From: Paralichthys olivaceus | Taxonomy: Eukaryota > Chordata > Actinopteri > Pleuronectiformes > Paralichthyidae | Assembly: GCF_024713975.1 (NCBI RefSeq) | Contig: NC_091112.1 | Span: 8,083,501 to 8,147,500, forward strand | Direction of reading: 5' to 3' | DNA length: 64,000 nt | Shown: in pieces, positions 46,882 through 57,150 of the stretch | How positions within the stretch are numbered: the stretch's first letter is position 1 | Layout: each line of letters opens with the position of its first letter | Notes under the pieces: generated by a model | Databases searched by the model: none | Seen by the model: the letters and a program-made list of their open reading frames with translations, nothing else | Told to the model about the DNA's origin: nothing | Translations under genes and position numbers: made by a program

Positions 46882-49800
46882 TCCATGGAAACTGCAAAAA
46901 AAATTGCTGGACTGCAAAAATAAGAGACTGATAAAGAAGATACAGTTTTAGAGTTTGTATGCTGAGCAAGAAACACATTCACAGAATAAGAAAAATATTT
47001 AACATTTAAGTTCATCCGTCATAGAATATTTAACTAGCTTTTATATTTTTAAATAATGAGGAAAATAATGCTCATTTAAATCTTTCAAATCTACAATCAA
47101 CACCTTCTTAAGTGTTCGCAATCCATCTCAACTTTCTACCAGTATTGATTTTTTTCCCCCGATTCAATTACACCCTATTATATATTTAATGTGAGTAATG
47201 ATCGGATAAAACTGCCCGATGCAAACAGTGCAAATGTGGCAGGAAGGACTTGAACAAATATGAAGGAATGAAAGTTGTGCGGATGTTGCAGATAGCAGAA
47301 CAGAGAGGGTGGGCAACAGAAGAGGGGAGAGGACAAGGGAAGGAGTACAGCACAGTACACCACCTACACTCGTCTCCATGGCAACTACCACACGAGAACG
47401 AGTGATAATGCAGTTCCCTCTCTTCCTATTCTGAAAACTGTTCATTTGGTACCATATGCACTGTGCACTATGTGGGAGACAAAGCGCTCAGTGTTCTGTC
47501 GGCGCAGATGATGTGAGGAGTGTTTCAGAAATATTCAATTAAAAAAATATACAAGCTTAATAATCTAACTTCATTCATGAGCGTTTCATTCGTGTTTCCA
47601 GCAGACGTTGGCTTATCCAGACACTGAATTCATCATCATCGCTTTAGGGGGTAACTTGTTTTTGTTTTTTTAATTAATGTGTTTTTTTGTCTCCATCTTC
47701 ACCAAAGCAAATGGCTCGGTGTGTGGGCAGCGAGCGTTTTTTTAAAGATGCATTGAGGTTGATCGAAATGAAAAGGCACGATAAAAATAAATAAATTTCT
47801 CCCAACGTGGTGCCTGCTGCTGGTGTGAATGTAAGGCGACACCATAACAACTCCGCAAACCCCTTTCACGTGGTTTTTGCGCAGTGTTGCTCTTTGAAAT
47901 CTGTATCCTCAGACTGCGAGGACCTCAGCGTGCTGAATACAGGGCTGTTACTGTGAAATTATGTGACAACAATCGTGCAAGAAGACATGGCACAAACTGT
48001 GCGTGCAGCCTGTGCTAAATTACAAATTTTGCTTAACAATCAAAGTCTGGGGAAATTACATGAGACAACGAGTCTTTGCGTCACCCACCCTCCCCTCACC
48101 ATCTTTGCAGGGGCCGATCCTTCTACTCTGGAGTTTTCTGATTTCTAAACTGTGTGCGTTGAGTGAGGGGATTTTATTCTGTCGCTCTGTTGAATCATCA
48201 GGCAGATTCTCATGATTAATACAAAAGTACAGCCAGCCTCGTCTGTCACACACGCAGACTGTATATAAAGCTGTCAACTCAGCATACAGTGCAAGCGAGG
48301 TCGGGAGTCGGACTGCCCATCAGGACAGCTTCCAGATGGCTGGTCCGCCTCTGCTCTTCACATCACCAGCAGCGTTTGCATCATGACGGAAACCATGTGA
48401 CTGAGTGGTGATGGAGATTTTATCTTCAGCCCTGACCTTGTTTGATCTGCACCCCCTCTCCTCAATTTTGGTAAAAATGGTAACTATAATAGAATATTCA
48501 TTTTTATGCAAATGCGGTCTAAGTAATGTATTATTCACATTTCCCTTTCAGTGGATCAGTGTCTTAATAAATGCACTGCCTACCTACACCTGAGCTAAGT
48601 GACAGCTACACATTAACACATCCAACAACAGCCCGAGCACTTTGAAATATAAAAACAATCCTTGTGCGTTCCAACAAGATGACTGTATATATTATGTACC
48701 ATATGCTTATCATTACCATATGCTGGTTTTGCTGTTCGTATAAAAGTAGCAAAATACTTTATCTTTGTATACTAAGAGGAACTAATGCAGTATTTTTGAC
48801 TAGAGAATGACCCATATGGCTTTTTGGGAATGGGGACAATGTTTGGGGAGTACAACATTTCTGACACTGATGTATCAGCCAACATACAAATATACATTTG
48901 GCAATGATTCCAAAGATCTCGTTATCAAACTCTTATGTCAAAGAAATGTAATTGAGGTTTAATGTTTTAGAGTTTAATCTATAAACTATAAATTTTAAAA
49001 AAACACAAATTCAACCAAATATATAGAACTTGAATTTAAAAAATACTCATATAACAATGAGACACTTAAACATAAATGTGCACCTTTTTTGCATTGTTCT
49101 GTAAAATATTCAGTAATCGTCTGATTGTGTTGATTTAGTTCTTTAACGGAGGCTTTTTTTTAAAAATACTTTTGATAGAGTATAAAGATAGTTGTTAGGT
49201 GAACCGGGAGCCATTTAAATACCATCTTATTGGTTGATATACTTCCAAGTGTCAGCAGCAAATACATCATACTCAAAACCTGCGTAGATTATTATGGAGC
49301 ATGGACATATAGTGTCAAAGAGATTCATTCCAAATTTCCATTTTCTAACAGTTCTTTTCCATAAATCCACAAACCAGGGAAGGTTTAAAAGACATATGAA
49401 GCATCCAAAGAAGTTGGTCTTAGAACAGGAATGTGGACCAGCAGACATAAAAGAGCTACAGAATATCAGGCACGAAGGCCTGGTTACTTAAAACTGAATG
49501 AAGACGTGTCTGAGTGTTTAACGAGATGCTCTGTTGAACATCATCAGGACATTACAGGCTCAGCAGGAGAAAATCTGCTCGAGTGCAGCTCAGTCCTTTT
49601 GGCAGAAATGTCAAATCAGAAATTTGGGAGCCTTCCTGCAAAAGGTAGAAAATTTCTGCCTGAACCATCTGCTGGAGGCTTCACTGACATGAAGGCAGAC
49701 GCAGCAGGAATGATACCTGAAAAGAATTCAAGGTCAGTTTCACCACGATGCCGTCGTCCTCATCGATCACATGACCAGCTGAAGCGCGAGCATCTGCTCA

Positions 49801-50470
49801 AATGCAAACCTTGATGTTTATAACATACTGGAGGTATTTTAATGTATTTTAGAAGTGTGTATTTTACCCTGGATTGATTCACACACTGAAAGCTGTTGGA
49901 CAAAACCTTTAAATTATGTTTGGTTTCTCTGTGGGATTTTATATAAACTGAGAAAGGCTGAGATGGACAAAAGCTACAAGATGCTGTGAAGGGGAGTGAT
50001 CCCTTTTCGAGGGGGTCAAAAGGTCCCATGCTCGTCAAGGTCAGCGTGAGTCTGTTTCTTAGTGAATGTACCCTGAGAGAATAAATTAATACTAACGGAA
50101 GGTCCTGGCTCAAACAATTTTGACAATTAGCGATGAACAGAAAGAAAACACATTCAAACCTTAATAACAGCATTATTTGTCAAAAACAAACCATTCTTCT
50201 GTGTTTCAAAACCTCCTTTAAATATGAAAGCAATGAGAAATGGATGGGAGTATTTATAGATTTGAATGCCTTGTATCTCCTGTGATCTCATTGATGGGTT
50301 TTGAAAATATTAAGCTCTGTAGTATTTTGATTGCATTGCAGTTTATTTCAGTTCATTGTTGTCTAAGTCATTTCAGTCTAACGGATGTTTCAGTGTTTGA
50401 TGCTCATGGAATGTGTTATAACCCAGAGTTCATAGAGAGAGTAAATATAAATTATTCAAAGTTTCAAATA

Positions 50471-50476
50471 TTTATT
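50471..50476 (-). terminator. vps72: Candidate vps72 poly(A) signal
   Basis: TTTATT on + is AATAAA on the minus strand, about 440 bases beyond the vps72 stop codon. Confidence 0.45.
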
Positions 50477-50915
50477 TTTTTTTTAGTTGAGACGTATGTA
50501 CATTTGTAGAAACAAAAAATCTGAACAGTAAAAAAAGGAAAATCATTATTTTAAAAAAATCAAAGCTGCCAAAGTGCAGACGTAAACATTGTTTGAATTC
50601 CAAAGCAAGTTGTAGGTCTTCATGCGCTCAGTCTGGATTTTACGAAAACAAACTCACAGAGATATCACAAGTAAGACTGTTCCTGCACTTTGAGGGAATA
50701 GGTTGCTCTGGCAATGTTGGTTTTTCATTGAGCTGCTGTACTGAGTAAAAATATCTGCAAAATATTCCCATTCATTATTTCAGCACCTGTAACGCAACCA
50801 TCACAATGACTCCTTGGTCCAAAGATGTCAAATGCTAATGATTTCTCCCTCATGTCACACAATCCAGTGACTGTACCTGAACAAACCGATTTCCTAAACT
50901 CCTTACGAAACCAAC

Positions 50916-53732
50916 CTATGTTGCAACCGCACTCTGTTTGACAAGCATTTTCTGACGAGCACCCTTAGACGCTGAGGAGTCAAGTCCCGTCCCAGTGTTT
51001 GGAAATCCATGAGCAGCCACGTACTTGCGGTACGCTTCCCGGATGATGCGGAAAGCCCGTGTGTTAGCGTAGGGTATGTCAGTGACTGGGTCTCGGTACA
51101 GTGCAGCCTTGTGGGTGACAGGACAAACCTCCTGGATGGGCAGCTGAGGACTAGACTGTGCGCTGCGAGGGAAGGCCGCCTCGAAAGCCTCGTCGTCACT
51201 GAAGGTTATGTAGGTACGGGAGCACAAGCCTCCGGAAGCCTGCTGGGCCGGTGTAGTGGGGTTCTGTGGTGCAGTCTGAGGAACATCTTGATCCAACCTA
51301 AGAAAAATGGCAAATTGAAAAATTACATTACTGTCAAAAGATACCAATGAGCTACCAACATATATAATGATTTACATTTTATTCAAGTGTAGAACTAGAA
51401 AACTTTCTGCATATTTATGTTTCAAGTAATCTCAGTCTCTCATGAACTCATACGTACCCTTCAACATCCACATTTTCCTCTTTCAGGACTGAGTGAGAGA
51501 CGAGGGGCATCAGGACTGAGTGGTAGCGGATGGTCGGCCCCTCGAAACGCCGCTTCTTGTGGACTTGTTTCTTCTTGTCAGCCTCCAGACGCTCATAATT
51601 CTCTACATGCAGAAAGTAAAATAAACAGACACATCCATACTGAAGACGTATTGTATGACTCGTGTACTAATCATTACATCACATTTACTTTGTTTCTTGA
51701 CAGATTGGCTACATGGATTCATTAAGATTCAGAATAAATTTGGACACATTTGTTCTCCCTTTGCTTTTGATTTGTTTTACTAACATGTTCTTACCTAAAG
51801 ATCGAATGTTGATCTCAGCTGTGATCTTGGCCTCAGCCAGCAGCTCCTCCTGGGTAAGGGGCCGGTCACGATGAGCACCTCTCCTCCTCCGAGGGGCGTC
51901 CTGGCGCTCCTGCAAGCGCAGGTTGGTCTTTCTGGTATGTTCACTGGTGGACTGTCGCACAGACTTCCGAGCTAAGAAAGAATGAAGTCATACAGCTCAA
52001 ACAAAACCAGAGATGAAGAATGGGGTTTATGGGGAGGTATCTGAAAATTTTGTTTTTGTGTAGGAAGCTTACTTTCACTGAAATCTTGGTATTCTTGTGG
52101 AATCCTCCTTTTTAGCTCCACTTTAGTTTTCTCAGTCTTCTTCAGCTCCTCAGAGGGTCTTTTGGGTTTGGGTTTTGCCACCTTTATAGGTTCCTTGAGT
52201 TAAACAAATACAAAAGCCATCTGTTTTGTACATGTATGACAAATCAGCAAAGTAAGTCCAAACTTTCTCAATAGCAAGTTAGAAATTCTTGTGCACATAA
52301 TGTGATCTAATTCAGAAGTGTGGTGGCAAAACTAAATCAATTATCCTTTGGCTCCCTTGGCTTCAGTTGAAAGAATAGCATTTGGCAGCTAATTGCTGCA
52401 CGTGCTAGTGGTTGCAGAGCAGCCACAGTAAAAAGCAGTTATAAGTGGTTCATGTGTGAACTAGTATGAAAATAAACAAAAGAACACATATGCTGAGAAA
52501 AATAAGTCACAAGATAACGCACAGAACAAACAAGCTGCCAACTAAATGCTTATAGATTTGGTTTTAGAGTTTCCATGTCTATGTAAGGAACAAAAGAAAG
52601 TCATTAATAATGCTTTGTCATTCAAAAGGTCTCATCTAAATTCATGTCCTAATGCAGGGACTTGATTCAGAGTCTGACAGCTGCTGAAACGACGTTACCT
52701 TATAAGCCTTAGTGACAACTCGACTTTTCCGCCGAGGAGCGTCCTCCTCCTGGTCGCTGTCTGGCTCGTCTCCTTCATCGATGTCAAAGTCACTGTCCAC
52801 CTCGTCCTCTGTGTCTGAATGTTCTCCATGGTATTCATCATCTCCTGATTCCTAAAAGGACACATAAAATTAAAGCCAATTTAGAGGTTAAGTTATGAAA
52901 TAAGATTAATAGAAAGGTTAATTCTTACAATTCAGATTCATTTGTCCCATTCTCAAAATCCAGCAGACAGACAAGAGCTTTTTTTTTTTTTTTTATACTG
53001 AGTTAAGTATTATATTCTAAGATGTAGGATTAAGCAGATATTATCGCATAAACATTCAAACTGGAATAACTTGCAGAGACTTACAGAGATACACTAACTT
53101 ACACTCAGCTGTCAGGTTATAACATGCACATAGCTAAAAATACATCATATATTCAGAAGATGTCGGGATTACATCTGTTGACTCTTTAAGGAGACTAAAC
53201 ACCTCACTGTGCCTCTCTCAAACAAATGAATTGCTTCATCTAATCACAATATTTAACAAGCATTAAATATTCACTATTGACCTGCACAGTTGTTTACATG
53301 TTTCAAATTGTGACTGTAAATAAATGATTAGTCTGTCTGCAAATAACAATAATATTCTTCCAATAATATCCTTAAAAACAATCTTAGCTAAGCACATGCA
53401 TACATGTCTTAACCCTCTCACCACTTGTTACATCTGTCAGGTTATTTCCTGACGGAATAATAAAGTACATTTGAATTTAAAGTCAATTACAACCTGATAA
53501 AGACTCATTTTTAACAACGTCTCCCTTTATGCTACAGTGAAAACCTCCAGCAGGCTGACTGGATGCTAAAGCTAACACATCAGCTCCCTCTTTGTGAATG
53601 CACTTGGTCACTCACGTCGTTGAAGCCTCCATAAGTGGTCTTGTAGAACTCGTCCTCTTCTTCTGCGTCCAGTAGTTTGGACATGCGGTTGCCCGCAGTC
53701 TTTCTTGGTTCCCGATCTACAACCAGAGTCAT
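50916..53732 (-). CDS. vps72: VPS72/YL1, H2A.Z chaperone subunit of SRCAP and TIP60/p400 (6 exons, complete)
   Basis: VPS72 (YL1) binds H2A.Z-H2B dimers for nucleosome exchange in the nucleus. Exons on the minus strand: 53616-53732, 52699-52851, 52073-52193, 51795-51971, 51458-51602 and 50916-51297. Phases agree and give 364 residues, the length of the human protein. The N-terminus has RKTAGNRMSKLLDAEEEDEF and then FYKTTYGGFND; next comes a long acidic stretch (SDTEDEVDSDFDIDEGDE), which binds the histone dimer, then VVTKAYKEP, basic linkers, RPLTQEELLAEAKITAEIN, YERLEADKKKQVHKKR, and the YL1 C-terminal domain (EVCPVTHKAALYRDPVTDIP, AFRIIREAYRKY). The start is the Met that gives MTLVVDREPRKTAGNR, aligned with human MSLAGGRAPRKTAGNR. 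It should be expressed in all tissues, in line with its ETS-type promoter. Confidence 0.97.
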
Positions 53733-53739
53733 GGCTGCT

Positions 53740-54020
53740 GATTTCTTACCTTCGGGTATTAATCTGTTAGCTAGCGTCGTGCTAACTGGTATAAACTACG
53801 GGGGGGGGGGTTATATTACTTCGTCGTCACTAACTGTGGTGAATGATTACATGGAATCACTCGTGTTTTATAGCTGTTGAATCCTCTTCAAGTTCGTACT
53901 AATACGATAGAAAATGTTGTTGTGGTCTCAGCTACATACAAAGCTAGTGCTAGCCGCCACTAGCCGCTTCCGAAACACTTCCGGGGCAGATGATGCACTT
54001 CCGGCTTACGGTTTAAAAAA
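53740..54020 (-). promoter_or_regulatory. vps72: vps72 promoter with ETS motifs
   Basis: Just upstream of the vps72 start lie CACTTCCGGG at 53976-53985 and CACTTCCGG at 53996-54004, plus a weaker GCTTCCGAA nearby. Paired CTTCCGG (ETS/GABP) sites are typical of housekeeping promoters without TATA. The same block could serve transcription in both directions, but no + strand gene was seen starting here. A short run of G lies at about 53801-53810 in the 5'UTR. Confidence 0.5.
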
Positions 54021-54227
54021 GGGTTTTCAAGATAAAATTGCTCTTCATTTAAGTTTTATTAATTTTGACTTAAAAACACAACTTGTTAAAGTTGTTTTGA
54101 CTAATATCCATTTACAAAGCGTTATTTAATTCACTTAAATATAAATATATAAATACAACGTAGCTCTTCCTTTGGTTCTATCGTCATGGAAACTAGTGAT
54201 GTTGATGCCTGGCTCTGAGCTGATGGT

Positions 54228-54241
54228 GTTACCATGGCAAC
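54228..54241. promoter_or_regulatory. Perfect RFX X-box palindrome
   Basis: GTTACCATGGCAAC fits the RFX consensus GTNRCC-N2-RGYAAC with two symmetric half sites. It lies about 500 bases upstream of the vps72 start and about 200 bases beyond the candidate lingo4 poly(A) signals. RFX factors control ciliary and, in some cells, immune and neuronal genes. Which gene it serves, if any, is unknown. Confidence 0.55.
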
Positions 54242-54454
54242 AACATGACTTGGCTGAACCACTTTGTGATGAAAATTATGATTTTTGTTCATCATCTTAT
54301 CTTAACGAAAATTAACTAAATGAACTGTCTCACACATTTTACTCTCATTACGTGTAATTTAATCAATTTGTGTGTGTGTGTAAAGTTTGGAACCGAGAAC
54401 ACATGAATAACGACACCACAATCTACAACATGACATATCTGTAAGCACAATTAC

Positions 54455-54503
54455 TTTATTGTATGCTGGGTTTTTTTAAAGAAGACACATGAAGTGATTT
54501 ATT
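54455..54503 (-). terminator. lingo4: Candidate lingo4 poly(A) signals
   Basis: TTTATT on + (AATAAA on the minus strand) occurs at 54498-54503 and 54455-54460, about 600 bases beyond the lingo4 stop. The stretch between them and 55100 would be 3'UTR. Confidence 0.45.
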
Positions 54504-55100
54504 GGGGAAATAAAAACATACAAAAATACAGTACACACATCTGAATAAAGAATGAGTACTGTAGTAAATATGTCAATAATAGCAAAACATTTAAATCAAA
54601 TAAATTAGAATAGAACAGACATGCAAGTGTTGTGCACCTTAACCTTAACATAAGGTGTCTGTTATATTTTTGTTATCTCACAGCTACCATACAATAATTA
54701 TTTCAGTAAATTGGTCAATATCTACATCAATAAAACTGAAAAGGCATATGAAAGGTTGTACTATTTCTGTACTGAGATCTTAAATCATTTCTATGAATAA
54801 ACCTTAACAAGGGAAATATTTGCAATATGCTTTCAACAAATTAATTTATAAATCTACATTGTACATATGTAATTCTGCATACTTTGGTTGTTATCTTTCC
54901 CGGAAGAGCAGAAAGCAGCAGGGCTGGGTTTTATGGTGTGTGTTTCTTTCACTTTGCAACAGAAATATTAGGTAATGTACTCACATATACATGAAAGTAT
55001 AATTTTTATAAAGTTAAAATGCTATTAAAAATCAACTGTGATTAATTAGTACTTGTCAAGTATTTTACAGCTGACAAACCTTTCAATTTTCTTTATTGAC

Positions 55101-56936
55101 TCATATCAGTTTCATGGTAAACCTACTTGTCTCCATATAATTTCCTTTGCCTCCATTACTGCTCGACACAGCACTGCGTGGCACATACGCGATGGTGGCC
55201 GTGTGCTTTATTTGGCCTTTGCTTTTACTCCAGAAGAACATGAAAATGAAACAAACACTCACAGAACTGAAAAATGAAAGAAACCCAATGGCTGCTGCTA
55301 TCAGCAAAGTCTTGACATCAAATGGGTGTTTCTGATTTTCATTCACACCAGGAGCGGCAGACGGGAGGGCAAACCAAGCTTTAAAACGAGAGGGGTTGGA
55401 AAAGGCTCGGACGCGAAGGCTGATGGCCAGGCTGTCATTTCCTGCCGCATTAGATGCCACGCAGAGATAAGTGCCGCTGTCTTGAGGCTGCACATAGCGA
55501 ACCTCCAGTGAGCCATTAGAGAGAGTCCGTATTCTACCAGTAGGCGATAAAGGTCTTAGCAGTGGGTTTAGCCAGCTTACAGACGGCAGAGGGTCACCTT
55601 CCACATCGCAGTAAAACACCACCGTGTGTCCCTGATCTACTTTCACTTCCTGAGGTGTGCGGTTCAGAATCTGCGGCTGGCGACAGGTGAGCAGGCCGGG
55701 AAGCTCAGCGTCAGAAAAGTCCAGGAAATTCCAGGCCTCCAGCTGGAGAGAGGTAGTGCAAGTCGGAGACTGTCCGCCAAAGTCCAGGTACAGGCGTCTT
55801 CGCACCACCCACAGCAAACGGCAGTCGCATGCCAGTGGGTTATTATCTAGTCCCAAAGTTTTTAGGTTGTTCACTGATTGAAGAGCACCTGCCTCGAGTG
55901 TGGTGAGAAGGTTTCTGGATACATTCAGCAACTTGAAATGACTTAGCCCTCTGAATGCTCCGATTCCGATGTGTAACAACGATCCGCCGACCAGATGGAG
56001 CTCCTGGAGCCGCAGCAAGTCTCCAAGCAGGTTCCCGTGAATGTAAGTGATCGGATTAAAGGAAAGGTCGAGGTGTACGAGATATACAAGATGATGCAAA
56101 GGGACGTAGGGCACAGCACTGAGGTTGCAGTGTGTGATAGTGAGGGATGAGAGGTTTAGGCCAAAGAGGCTGTTTCCTGACAGCGTCTCCAACCAGGGGC
56201 AATGAGAAATGGCCAGCTCTTTGAGGCGCACGAGATGATGGAAAGAATAGTTTGGCAGCGTGGAGAGGCCCAGGCGGTGAAAACGAAGGCTCCTCAGTAC
56301 ACCTAGCTGTGTGAGCGCCTCCGTTGGCACAGCAGTGAGGTTACAGCCGTCGAGGTGCAGCTCCTGTAGACCAATTAGTCCAGCGAACGCTTGATGAGAG
56401 ATGAAAACAAAGTCGTTATCTGCTGCTTTAAGACACTGCAGGGCTGCCAAGTCACGGAAAGTGAAATCAAGGAGAACGAGGATCTCATTGCTGCTGATGT
56501 CCAGTAGCTGCAGGTTTGGCAAACCGGCAAACGCTCCCACAGGAATGATCTTGAGGCGGTTGCGGGCGAGACGCAGCGCCAGCAGGCTTCGCAGGCCGAG
56601 AAAGGCCTCCAGTTCAACTACTGCAAGAAGATTGTCGCTCAAATCCAAATCTAAAAGTTGCGTCAAACTCTGGAACTGCTGATGCACCAGAGTCTTTATG
56701 TTATTGTGAGTTAAGTTGAGTGTTTTAGCGTCTGGAGAGAGATCGTCTGGGACTGTGCTGAGTTGGCCACGAGAGCAGTTCACCTCCAGCAGCTCGGCGT
56801 CGCAGCGGCAGGACTGTGGACACGACCGGCGTGTTTCTGAAGTCACTGCCACTCCAACTGCCAACAAGTAGAGGACTCCCCAGCACAGGCGTCTGTGGAG
56901 AGAAAACGCCTCGAACATCTGGTGACGAGCCTGCAT
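55101..56936 (-). CDS. lingo4: LINGO4-like leucine-rich repeat and Ig transmembrane protein
   Basis: The single coding exon gives 611 residues from the Met at 56936. A longer upstream frame exists, but an acceptor (GTTGCAG) at 57008 shows it starts in an intron, so the 56936 Met, followed by a signal peptide (LHRRLCWGVLYLLAVGVAV), was chosen. Order: LRRNT (CPQSCRCDAELLEVNCSRG), about twelve LRRs with LxxLxLxxN spacing, LRRCT (NPLACDCRLLWVVRRR), one Ig domain (about residues 425-510, Cys in VVFYCDVEGD and YLCVASNAAGN), one TM helix (about 545-568), then a short tail with IAYVPRS and the family end RFTMKLI. LINGO proteins are neuronal surface proteins; LINGO1 joins the Nogo receptor. LINGO4 rather than LINGO1-3 is favoured by its tail and by its position near vps72 and a cathepsin S-like gene. 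Many N-glycosylation sequons are present. Confidence 0.9.
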   Translation of the reverse strand: MQARHQMFEAFSLHRRLCWGVLYLLAVGVAVTSETRRSCPQSCRCDAELLEVNCSRGQLSTVPDDLSPDAKTLNLTHNNIKTLVHQQFQSLTQLLDLDLSDNLLAVVELEAFLGLRSLLALRLARNRLKIIPVGAFAGLPNLQLLDISSNEILVLLDFTFRDLAALQCLKAADNDFVFISHQAFAGLIGLQELHLDGCNLTAVPTEALTQLGVLRSLRFHRLGLSTLPNYSFHHLVRLKELAISHCPWLETLSGNSLFGLNLSSLTITHCNLSAVPYVPLHHLVYLVHLDLSFNPITYIHGNLLGDLLRLQELHLVGGSLLHIGIGAFRGLSHFKLLNVSRNLLTTLEAGALQSVNNLKTLGLDNNPLACDCRLLWVVRRRLYLDFGGQSPTCTTSLQLEAWNFLDFSDAELPGLLTCRQPQILNRTPQEVKVDQGHTVVFYCDVEGDPLPSVSWLNPLLRPLSPTGRIRTLSNGSLEVRYVQPQDSGTYLCVASNAAGNDSLAISLRVRAFSNPSRFKAWFALPSAAPGVNENQKHPFDVKTLLIAAAIGFLSFFSSVSVCFIFMFFWSKSKGQIKHTATIAYVPRSAVSSSNGGKGNYMETSRFTMKLI

Positions 56937-57150
56937 GTGGGTGAGAGAGAGAGAGGCAGCTGAGAAAAGAGTGAGGGAGGGATTCAAAGTTGGGGAACTG
57001 TAACTTCCTGCAACACAATAATACAACAAACGGAAAATATGTTGTTTTATGTATTTAAAGATATTTTCTCACCTCTCAGCGAACAGGAAGTAGCTTTTCA
57101 TAACCAGGCAGCTGCTGATGTTGGGCCTGTCTTCATAGACTCACAAATAC
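56937..57150 (-). other. lingo4: lingo4 5'UTR with 65-bp intron
   Basis: On the minus strand a noncoding exon ends at 57073 (GAGAG followed by GTGAGAAA) and the coding exon begins at 57007 after TTATTGTGTTGCAG. The intron 57008-57072 is only 65 bases. The 5' limit of the upstream exon is not known; another possible donor further upstream lies at 59726/59727 (GAGACG followed by GTGAGTC). Confidence 0.55.

Larger units (their letters stand above)
45200..50450. other. Noncoding stretch between syngap1 and vps72
   Basis: No recognisable exon was found. It holds a partial TIR element (45608-45665), a long CA repeat (46807-46878) and a TATATAAA motif at about 48259 with no convincing gene behind it. 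The longest open frames (for example + strand 49431-49814, 127 codons) have no known domain and no conserved look. Confidence 0.45.

Noticed and set aside
48259-48420. TATATAAA motif followed by a 16-codon frame on +
   Set aside because: A TATA-like word with a tiny frame and no downstream exons is not enough for a gene.
49431-49814. 127-codon open frame on +
   Set aside because: No recognisable family and no promoter or conserved look; it lies in intergenic DNA.
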